Part shown: piece by piece, positions 1-7,200 of the stretch | Layout of the letters: every line of letters begins with the position of its first letter | Numbering within the stretch: position 1 is the stretch's first letter | Assembly (NCBI GenBank): GCA_002452515.1 | Contig: DKEN01000097.1 | Location: 1 to 7,912 of the forward strand | Source of the DNA: Spartobacteria bacterium UBA6821 | GTDB taxonomy: Bacteria > Verrucomicrobiota > Verrucomicrobiia > Chthoniobacterales > UBA6821 | DNA: 7,912 nt | Reading direction: 5' to 3' | Position numbers and translations under genes: made by a program | The notes under the pieces: model-generated | Database searches by the model: none | Seen by the model: the letters and a program-made list of their open reading frames with translations, nothing else | Told to the model about the DNA's origin: nothing

Positions 1-598
1 TTTTCCAGGTGCATTGAATCATCCCGATCGGGCGTTGCCGTGCATTTCGCAGATCCCTGGCAAAGAAATACCCGACTGCGGAGAAAGCCTCAGCGGAGTC
101 CTCCGTGCAGACAACCCAGACTCCGCTCCCAAGGTGATCAGGTTTCTCGGAAGATGTTTTATCCGCCATGAAAAACCTCAGGTAGCGGTCTCCCTCATTG
201 CCCGGATCCTCTTTTCCCCCAACTGCATCAGCAAGGGGATAATCCATGTTTCCCTCTCCCGCACAGAGCCAGACATCACCGATCAGCACGTCGCTGATCT
301 CAATGCGGTTCTTTCCCTGCACCACAAGCTCCATCGAATCAGGAGAGGAGGAGAGCGGACGCAACATGACTCTCCATCTCCCATCAGCAGCAGCCACGGT
401 CTCGGCAGACTGCTGTCCGAGTGTCACCAGAACGCTTTCACCGGGAACTGCCTTTCCCCAGATAGGAAGCGGACACCCTTGTTGGAGCACCATATGATCC
501 CCAAAAATTGCCGGAAGCGTCACCTCGGCACGGAGCGAGCTGCAGGCAAGAAATGCCAGCAGTCCGATCTTAAGGACGCTCCGGGTGAAAAGAAGCAT
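1..598 (-). CDS. Sialate O-acetylesterase-like secreted protein, N-terminal part, catalytic Ser motif altered
   Basis: The first 199 residues of a gene that runs off the left edge of the window. Residues 1-24 look like a signal peptide (basic start, hydrophobic 11-20, likely cleavage after LRA24; Cys19 makes a lipoprotein conceivable), so the product is probably periplasmic or exported. The mature start (IFGDHMVLQQ, 31-40; PIWGKAVPGE, 45-54; DGRW, 72-75) and the block SDVLIGDVWLCAG (102-114) match the N-terminal beta-domain and the entry to the SGNH hydrolase domain of sialate O-acetylesterases. FSAVGYFFARDL (172-183) and PIGMIQCTW (190-198) also fit. The family removes O-acetyl groups from sialic acids or other glycans. 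The nucleophile motif, normally GQSNM, here reads GEGNM (114-118), so the catalytic serine appears to be glycine and esterase activity is doubtful. The C-terminal Asp/His region lies outside the window. The start at 598 is chosen because GGAGGA sits 7 bases upstream; a GTG one codon earlier is less well spaced. The gene follows the helicase gene by 34 bases on the same strand. Confidence 0.85.
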   Translation of the reverse strand, partial: MLLFTRSVLKIGLLAFLACSSLRAEVTLPAIFGDHMVLQQGCPLPIWGKAVPGESVLVTLGQQSAETVAAADGRWRVMLRPLSSSPDSMELVVQGKNRIEISDVLIGDVWLCAGEGNMDYPLADAVGGKEDPGNEGDRYLRFFMADKTSSEKPDHLGSGVWVVCTEDSAEAFSAVGYFFARDLRNARQRPIGMIQCTWK

Positions 599-605
599 CA
601 CAAAT

Positions 606-611
606 TCCTCC
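606..611 (-). promoter_or_regulatory. Shine-Dalgarno sequence of the esterase-like gene
   Basis: GGAGGA on the minus strand, 7 bases upstream of the ATG at 598. It decides between that ATG and the adjacent GTG at 601. It is the only strong Shine-Dalgarno sequence in front of any gene in the window. Confidence 0.75.
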
Positions 612-632
612 ACGGGAAATCTCCTTCAGGAA

Positions 633-2132
633 CTAGTAACCGCTTTTGAAACCCTTCTTCACTCCCTTTTGAAACGCCGGTTTTCCAGCTCCCTTGACGG
701 CACCCCGATCCGCAAAAGATTTCTTGGGTGCAAAACGGCGTGGTTGATCAAATCCGGCATCGCGTTCCCGCTCATAATTACGGTCTTCATCGCGGGGTAA
801 TTGTTTGGGAGGGGGCGGCAATTGTTGCTCGCCGCCTGTGGCATCCTGTCCCAAGAGGATTGAGAATAGCGCCGAGCAGACTTCGGTTGCCTGGAACCCC
901 TCTTCCATCAGACGGTCGGTAAACTGCATCTGATCGCTGAAATTTCCGGAGGAAAGGAGCGCGCGCACCTTCTCTAGCATCAGTTCAGACCGTTTCCCCT
1001 CGACCTCACCGGGTGTCGGGATCGTTCCCTTGCGAATGCGGGAATGGGTGAATTTCTCCAAATACTGGATTTTGTAAATGTCGCGACCGCTCACGAAGGT
1101 CGCGGACATACCCTTCCGTCCAGCCCGCCCCGTGCGTCCGATGCGGTGGACATAATCCTCGGGGTCATGTGGGAGATCGTAGTTGATGACGATCTCCAGA
1201 TCCTCGACATCGATTCCTCGGGCCGCGACATCCGTGGCGACGAGAAACTCGAATTCTGAATTCTTGAACTTGTTCATCACGCGCGTGCGCTGAGCCTGCG
1301 TAATCCCGCCATGCAGACGATCCGCGGAGAAGCCTTGCGCAAGCAACGCATCGGCAAGTTCGTCAACCATCCGCTGCGTGTTGCAGAAGATGATCCCAAG
1401 CTTGAATCCGTGAAAATCGACGAGACGAATGAGCGACTGGGTTTTCCCACGAGGCGGAATTTCGTAAAACCACTGATCAATGGCTGGTGCCTCAACATCC
1501 TTGCGCTCGATGGCCACTGTCTGCGGATTCTTCGAATAGCGGTTAATGAGCTGCCTGATCGGCCCGGAGAGCGTGGCGGAGAAAAAGACTGTCTGGCGCT
1601 CCTGCGGCGTGGCATCGAGGATCTTCTGGATGTCGTCTCGGAAGCCCATGTCGAGCATTCGGTCAGCCTCGTCCAGAATGGCCACCTTAAGTTGGTCTAG
1701 CTTCAGAGTTCCCCTCTCCAAATGATCGATAATCCGTCCCGGCGTACCGATGACAATCTGAACTCCTTTCTTGAGTTCAAAAAGCTGACGGTCATACGAG
1801 GCACCCCCGTAAATCGGCACGGAGTGAATCGCGCGTTTGAAGGCTGTCAGTTGATGCACCTCATTGGCCACCTGCTCCGCCAACTCGCGGGTCGGACACA
1901 TGATGAGCACCTGAACAGCCTTGCTGTTAGGATCTACCTTTTCGATTGCGGGAATGGCGAAGGCCGCTGTCTTTCCAGAGCCTGTCTGGGATTGCCCTAC
2001 CAGATCTGCCCCGGAGAGGAGCACGGGAATGGCCGCCGACTGAATCGGAGTTGCCTCCTCAAAACCGAGTTGGGCAACTGCTTTGAGAATTTCGGGAGAG
2101 AGAGACAGACTGTCGAATCGTTGTTTTTCCAT
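633..2132 (-). CDS. DEAD-box ATP-dependent RNA helicase
   Basis: A complete 499-residue DEAD-box helicase, which uses ATP to unwind or remodel RNA in the cytoplasm. The motifs appear in order: Phe6 and the Q motif (TPIQ, 28-31), motif I (SQTGSGKT, 48-55; Ser where Ala is usual), Ia (PTRELA, 80-85), GG (109-110), TPGR (130-133), motif II (DEAD, 154-157), motif III (SAT, 185-187), motif IV (IIFCNT, 247-252), motif V (TDVAARGIDV, 300-309) and motif VI (HRIGRTGRAG, 329-338). Residues about 365-430 continue in the style of DeaD/CsdA-type proteins. There is no recognisable DbpA-type RNA-binding domain. The tail (about 431-499) is low-complexity, first proline-rich and charged, then rich in Lys, Gly and Phe, probably a disordered RNA-binding tail. 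The start at 2132 leaves the usual short leader before Phe6, though no Shine-Dalgarno sequence precedes it. The gene diverges from the flavoprotein gene and is followed after 34 bases by the esterase-like gene. A role in ribosome assembly or cold adaptation is known for relatives but not shown here. Confidence 0.96.
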   Translation of the reverse strand: MEKQRFDSLSLSPEILKAVAQLGFEEATPIQSAAIPVLLSGADLVGQSQTGSGKTAAFAIPAIEKVDPNSKAVQVLIMCPTRELAEQVANEVHQLTAFKRAIHSVPIYGGASYDRQLFELKKGVQIVIGTPGRIIDHLERGTLKLDQLKVAILDEADRMLDMGFRDDIQKILDATPQERQTVFFSATLSGPIRQLINRYSKNPQTVAIERKDVEAPAIDQWFYEIPPRGKTQSLIRLVDFHGFKLGIIFCNTQRMVDELADALLAQGFSADRLHGGITQAQRTRVMNKFKNSEFEFLVATDVAARGIDVEDLEIVINYDLPHDPEDYVHRIGRTGRAGRKGMSATFVSGRDIYKIQYLEKFTHSRIRKGTIPTPGEVEGKRSELMLEKVRALLSSGNFSDQMQFTDRLMEEGFQATEVCSALFSILLGQDATGGEQQLPPPPKQLPRDEDRNYERERDAGFDQPRRFAPKKSFADRGAVKGAGKPAFQKGVKKGFKSGY

Positions 2133-2233
2133 GTAATAGGAAGAGACTACGCAGGGAAGTGGTCGCCGTCACCCATTAACCTGAAACAAAGAACCAATCA
2201 GAGAGAAGATTCCTCTCATTTTTTGAAGCGTCT

Positions 2234-2263
2234 CGGACAACTTTGTCTCTGTCTTTGTATGAC
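2234..2263 (+). promoter_or_regulatory. Weak candidate promoter for the flavoprotein gene
   Basis: CGGACA (2234-2239) and TATGAC (2258-2263), 18 bases apart, each match the sigma70 consensus at 4 of 6 positions. This would start transcription near 2270, about 30 bases before the ATG at 2302. It is the best plus-strand match I found in the divergent region. I found no convincing minus-strand promoter for the helicase there. Confidence 0.25.
2236..2247. repeat. Short inverted repeat in the divergent intergenic region
   Basis: GACAA-CT-TTGTC is a perfect 5-base palindrome with a 2-base centre. It lies in the 169 bases between the divergent helicase and flavoprotein genes, overlapping the weak plus-strand promoter candidate. 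It could be a regulator site, but an element this short is also expected by chance. Confidence 0.25.
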
Positions 2264-2301
2264 TGCGGCAGTTAAAGTCCCAGCTCCACGACGTAATTCC
2301 A

Positions 2302-3492
2302 ATGAATTCCCAAGCCACCACCCCGGAAAATTACGATGCCATCGTGATCGGTGGAGGTGCCGCCGGAATGTTCTGCGCCCTCACGGCAGGATATCGGGGC
2401 AAGCGCATCCTGCTTCTGGAGCAGAATGAAAGGGCGGGAAAGAAGATCGAAATCTCCGGGGGAGGGCGCTGTAACTTCACCAACATCCACGCCACAGCGG
2501 AGAATTACCTCTCTGGAAACCCTGATTTTTGCAAATCGGCCCTCGCCCGCTTCACACCTTGGGATTTTATCACATTAGTTGAAAAGCACGACATTGCCTA
2601 CCACGAGAAGAAACTCGGCCAGCAATTCTGCGACGGCAGCTCGCGCCAGATCATCACCATGCTCACGGAGGAATGTGCCGAGGCCGGAGTCCGTATCCTC
2701 ATGGGATGCCGTGTCCTCACCATTGAAAAGAATGATCGTTTTGAGATTCGAACGACACAGGGTGATTTCAGCAGCGATGCGCTTGTGATCGCGACTGGAG
2801 GACTCTCCTTTGCCAAACTCGGAGCCACCGGCTTCGGCTACCAGATTGCCGAGCAATTTTCCGTCAAGGTCACTCCCCTTCGCCCCGGGCTTGTTCCCCT
2901 CACCTTTGAGCCACCTCAGCGTCCTTTCTACGAACAACTCGCCGGGGTCGCCCTTCCGGTTCGTGCTACCCATGCCGGAACCTCCTTCGAGGAGGCGATG
3001 CTCTTCACCCATCGCGGCGTGAGCGGGCCTGCCATTCTTCAGATCTCCTCCTTCTGGCGCGATCATGAGAGCTTATCCCTCGATCTCTTGCCGGAGAAAA
3101 CTCAGAGAGAAACCTTCAACGCAGCTCTACGCAGCGGCTCCACTCCGCTACAAGTCCTCGCGCGACTCTGGCCTCGCCGTTTCGCCGAGGCTTGGTGCGC
3201 CCGCCATGCACTCGAAAAACCACTGGCACAGCATTCCAGGACAGAGCTCAGCGTCCTTGCCGATGCTCTCCACTCCTGGCAGGAATCTTTCGCAGGAACC
3301 GAAGGATATCCGAAAGCCGAAGTGACTCTCGGCGGTGTTGAAACCGGGGAACTTTCCTCCAAGACCATGGAAGCCCGCAACATACCGGGGCTTTATTTCA
3401 TCGGCGAAGTGGTTGATGTTACAGGATGGCTCGGCGGGTATAACTTTCAATGGGCCTGGGCCAGCGCCCATGCTGCCGGAAACGCTGTGTGA
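2302..3492 (+). CDS. HI0933/BaiN/RdsA-family FAD-dependent oxidoreductase
   Basis: A complete 396-residue flavoprotein. IVIGGGAAGMFCA (14-26) is the FAD-binding GxGxxG fold, followed by the acidic end of the second strand (LLLEQN, 37-42). SGGGRCNFTN (52-61) is the family hallmark. ATGGLSFAKLGATGFGY (164-180), the FTHRGVSGPAIL block (235-246), TLGGVET (342-348) and the C-terminal GLYFIGEVVDVTGWLGGYN (363-381) complete the pattern. Members include Haemophilus HI0933, clostridial BaiN (proposed in bile-acid dehydroxylation) and E. coli YhiN, reported as RdsA, the enzyme making dihydrouridine at position 2449 of 23S rRNA. RNA reduction is therefore the most attractive role, but the substrate cannot be read from sequence. 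The ATG at 2302 places the FAD motif at residue 14 as expected; no Shine-Dalgarno sequence is visible. The gene diverges from an RNA helicase and converges on the beta-barrel gene with 4 bases between stops. Confidence 0.93.
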   Translation: MNSQATTPENYDAIVIGGGAAGMFCALTAGYRGKRILLLEQNERAGKKIEISGGGRCNFTNIHATAENYLSGNPDFCKSALARFTPWDFITLVEKHDIAYHEKKLGQQFCDGSSRQIITMLTEECAEAGVRILMGCRVLTIEKNDRFEIRTTQGDFSSDALVIATGGLSFAKLGATGFGYQIAEQFSVKVTPLRPGLVPLTFEPPQRPFYEQLAGVALPVRATHAGTSFEEAMLFTHRGVSGPAILQISSFWRDHESLSLDLLPEKTQRETFNAALRSGSTPLQVLARLWPRRFAEAWCARHALEKPLAQHSRTELSVLADALHSWQESFAGTEGYPKAEVTLGGVETGELSSKTMEARNIPGLYFIGEVVDVTGWLGGYNFQWAWASAHAAGNAV

Positions 3493-3496
3493 TCAA

Positions 3497-4231
3497 TCAG
3501 AAATTGTAAGTTACGCGAGCCCCATACCAGACAAGTCCATTGAGTTGCTGGGAAAAGACGGTTTCGACCTGAAAATTGAGTTCCCAATTTTTGGAAAGGG
3601 TGAAAGGCGTATTGATACCAAATCTCTCCACGCTACCAGTTGCTCCCACAGTAGTGCCGGTGCTGAATCCATAGGAATACCCCACGCCCACATAAGGAGA
3701 GAATAGGATCTTGTCTTTAATCACCGGGTATTTTGCAGTCGTGATCAACTCTGTAAATGTACCTACCGTCTGCGTGACATCAGCCTCTCCATTGAGAGCC
3801 ACGGTATAATACTTTGCAAAAGGCAGAGAAATACCGCCGTAAAAATCATGGAGGCTTTTGTTCGGACTATTCACCATATAGGCATAGACATAGCCGAGAG
3901 AAATGTTTAGAGGCCCCAAGGGTCTTGTGTAGTCGAGGTAAACATCAGTCTCCTTGTAGGCGTTCTGAAGGGCAATGTGCTCGGCTAGACCAAGACTGAA
4001 GTAGAATGCCTCGAGTTCAAAGTTGCTGTTAAAAACGGGACTGGAGTAGGCACTCTCATTTCCAGCCTGTACATAGCGACTCACCATTTCCATGGAGGCG
4101 TCTCCGCTAAGCCAGGGATCGGTCTTATCCTGTGTTTGTATTTCTTTGTCGCCGCCATAGACGCTGCTTCCGACAAGAAATGGTGCAACAAACCAGAGGC
4201 AAAATAGAATACTTCTCTTTGCCGACATCAT
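3497..4231 (-). CDS. Small outer-membrane beta-barrel protein, function unknown
   Basis: A 244-residue protein with a signal peptide (basic residues 5-6, hydrophobic core about 8-22, probable cleavage after VYG26). The rest is a series of short amphipathic strands with alternating aromatic and hydrophobic residues, for example FELEAFYFSLGLA (71-83), LNISLGYVYAYMV (108-120), ILFSPYVGVGYSYGF (175-189) and LVWYGARVTYNF (233-244). The final phenylalanine preceded by alternating Tyr/Val/Ala is the usual C-terminal signal for BAM insertion. The length suits a barrel of roughly 10-12 strands. I do not recognise the family with certainty; size and style recall YaiO-like or Gcw_chp-like barrels. The start is 13 bases after the stop of the GH18-CE4-GT2 gene, so co-transcription and translational coupling are likely, and a role in passing or anchoring that polysaccharide at the outer membrane is inferred. 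ATG codons at 4231 and 4228 are both possible; AAGGG lies about 10 bases upstream of the first. Confidence 0.85.
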   Translation of the reverse strand: MMSAKRSILFCLWFVAPFLVGSSVYGGDKEIQTQDKTDPWLSGDASMEMVSRYVQAGNESAYSSPVFNSNFELEAFYFSLGLAEHIALQNAYKETDVYLDYTRPLGPLNISLGYVYAYMVNSPNKSLHDFYGGISLPFAKYYTVALNGEADVTQTVGTFTELITTAKYPVIKDKILFSPYVGVGYSYGFSTGTTVGATGSVERFGINTPFTLSKNWELNFQVETVFSQQLNGLVWYGARVTYNF

Positions 4232-4244
4232 ATCTTCAGAGCCC

Positions 4245-7200
4245 TTATTGCTTCCCTAAGACAGCGGCCTCAAACATACCAGCGTCCTCTTTTTCTAAGT
4301 CGCTCAATGAAGCAGGCGCCCTTCCTTGAATGTGGTGATGCGGCAACTCTCCGGCGTCTACAGAGGCGTGTCGGCGCAGTATCCCCCAACCAGGAGCAGC
4401 TCCTGTAAAAGCCCGGAACCAAGCCATCCATAAAGTCAGATAGATAATCTGACGGAAATAAAATCTCTGAGCGAGAAGTGACCTCAAAAGACGCGGATCC
4501 TCATTGTCCATGCGGATCGCAATGAATGATTGGATGAGTTCCACCGTGAAGAGGATCGAGAACCAAACGGCAATCTGCACGACTTGGCTATCCACGTTGG
4601 AAAAATGATGTTCTGCCCCCTCAATCGACATGACGAAAATCCACTCATAGAGAGCCAATGCGATCGTTGCCATTCCCTTGAGATAGAGCAGGGGAGCGAC
4701 AGTGTAGAAAAAAAACTCCCAAATGCGCACCGGCATTCCAAGCCATCCGTAACCGCCATATTGAAACAGGCTCTGACGATTTTTCCAAAGCGTTTGCAAA
4801 GTGCCAAAACTCCAGCGTTTTCTCTGTTTAAGGAAGGCTGGAATATCCTCTGGAGCTTCGGTATAGGCAATCGCCTCCACTTCTGCCTTGATTGTCCACC
4901 CCGCTTGTCGAATGCGGCACGTAAGATCAAAATCCTCAGCAAGCGTATCCAGATGATAGCTACCAACTTCTTGAAGGGCGACTCGACGGAACGCACCGAT
5001 AGCTCCCGGCACCAACGTGATGGCTCCCAAGAGAGAGTAAGCAAGACGGTCCAAATTTTGACTAGTAATGTACTCGGTGGCCTGCATCCTCGTAAGTAGA
5101 AGTTTCCGATTCCCCACCTTGATATTACCTGCCACTGCTCCTACTTCCGGATCTCTAAAACGTCTCACTAGCATCGCAATGGCATCAGGCTCAAAAAGGG
5201 TATCCGCATCCACGGTGACAATGATTTCCCCGGAAGCTTCGGCGATACCACGATTAAGCGCAGCGGCCTTTCCCCTATTCGCCTGACGGATGGTTCGCAC
5301 CGTGTTAATGTGGGCAAACTCCTTTTCGACGACACTTGCTGTGTGGTCACTGGAGCCATCGTCGATGAGGAGAATTTCGAATTTAGTATAGGTGCTCTCG
5401 AGAAGGCTGCGGACACTGCGACAAATGACCGCACTCTCGTTGTAAGCAGGGATTAGCACGCTGACAGCCGGACAATAATCAACGGGCCATTTTCTGCGCT
5501 TATTGCGCCGATGGGCCACGATTGCCAAGGAGGTAATCCCGATGATGCGGAATACGCCAATAATCATTGCAATGAGCACCACTGTGTCCAGGAATCGCCC
5601 CATCCAATTCGCAACCAATAAATCGTAATGATACATCCTCAACAGAAGGCCTTCAGCTTTTCCAACGCGCGGCATGAGAGTCTCACGGGAAGCATCAGCA
5701 AGCTGTGAAACTCTCACAAAGCGATACCCATCCTGTTTGAGCTGCGGAATAATCAGTCGAAGCGCCGCCACTGTCTGACTGCGGTCTCCACCGCCATCAT
5801 GAAAAAGGACCGTATTTCCTGCTCCGGAGCGGATCTGCGCAAGGACATGATCCGCAATAACCCGCGCACTGTTTCGAACATAATCGCCATTGGTGTTTTT
5901 GACATACGGATTCCAGTCATTGGGATCAATTCCGGCACCGACCGTGACATACCCGAGATCCGTCGCCGTGCTGATGAAGTCGAGGTCTTTCACCTGGGGC
6001 TCGGTCTCCACAAAGTAGGGTGCCCGGAAAAGCAACGTGGATCGCCCTAAAATAGATTGAATGACTCGTTGTGTAGCATTCAGTTCCACCTTTTCGCGGG
6101 CCTCTCCGACCTGACTGAGATTGGGATGGGTATAAGTATGATTTCCAATCTCATGCCCGGCATTCCAGAGTTGACGCACCAGATCGGGATTCTTTGCCGC
6201 GTTGTCTCCTATGAGAAAAAAGGTAGCCGTTATCCCCTCCTTTTGCAGTATATCGAGAATCTGGGGCGTAAATTTAGGGTTTGGTCCATCATCAAAGGTC
6301 AGTGCGACGACACCCGGATGCCGACCGTTTCTTTGCACAACGCTACCCCAGGGCACTTGCTGGTAATTTTCCTTCGTAATGAGAGCGCTGGCTGACTCGA
6401 TGGAAACTTTTCTTTCTCCTGTGCGGGGCTGGGAGATCACCTGGATCAACTCACCGTCTCCATCGTACTGGACATCATTGGAAAGATCCACCTGCTCAAG
6501 TTCTTCGACTGAGCCATCCAAGACAGCTCCCTTATCTCCCAAAACAGTCCAAATGCCGGGATCTTCCCCTCCAATTTCCCACAAGGCAGACCCGCGCAGA
6601 CCGGCATTTTTTGCAAGGAGACATTGATTGTAAACCGAAGCAGCATCCAGATACCAGACTTCGTGTTCATCGCCGGAAGCTTCATCCTGGTACTCGAAGT
6701 ACGGATTCAGTGAATCCGGATCGAATCTCAGTAGTTTCTCAGCGCCTCCCGTGGGGGAGTGAGTACGGGCCGTGTGCATGGCCGAGGCATAGGTTAGCTC
6801 GGAGACAACCTTGTCCTTGGACCAATCGTATCCATAGTCACCCATGCCGAGGACGATCTTCGATGGAGGAACAGCCTTGACAGCATTTGCCACAGCCTTG
6901 GCGGTCCAGTCCATTGAGGCAATCGGGCCAGCGGCAGTTGCCTCAGAATATTGATCATAAGCCATCAACACTATAAAATCAGCCGGGGCGACTAGAGCCG
7001 CAAGTTGAGTGGAAGCAGCCTCATCGAAGGAGACATCGAGACTCAGAACGAAGCCGGAATCGTGCAAAACCTTTGCCAAGCGTGCCACGAACAGGGGCAG
7101 CTTCTGCTGGTCCTCGGGCCGCAGATTTTCAAAGTCGAGATTAAGACCTGAAAGGTCCTGCGCTTTCAGCCAATCCCGGATCTGAGTGATGAGAGCATCC

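Noticed and set aside
599..632. TCCT-GA-AGGA inverted repeat between helicase and esterase-like genes as a terminator
   Set aside because: The arms are 4 bases with a 2-base loop and no T-run, too weak to end transcription; read-through into the downstream gene is more likely.
14..649. A 211-codon plus-strand open frame at the left end
   Set aside because: It is antisense to the esterase-like gene, whose minus-strand translation gives a signal peptide and clear family motifs; the plus-strand translation resembles nothing.
2201..2224. GAGAG...CTCTC stem followed by six T (terminator-like)
   Set aside because: The stem is only 5 bases with a 7-base loop, and no plus-strand gene ends upstream of it. 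It lies between divergent genes, where a terminator in this direction has nothing to stop.
1722..2429. A 235-codon plus-strand open frame across the helicase 5' end and the flavoprotein start
   Set aside because: It is antisense to conserved helicase motifs and out of frame with the flavoprotein, has no recognisable domain, and crosses the divergent promoter region.
2575..3066. A 163-codon minus-strand open frame inside the flavoprotein gene
   Set aside because: A shadow of the conserved flavoprotein coding frame; no signal, domain or start signal supports it.
4530..5099. A 189-codon plus-strand open frame inside the glycosyltransferase region
   Set aside because: It is antisense to the GT2 catalytic motifs and membrane segments and shows no protein-like pattern.
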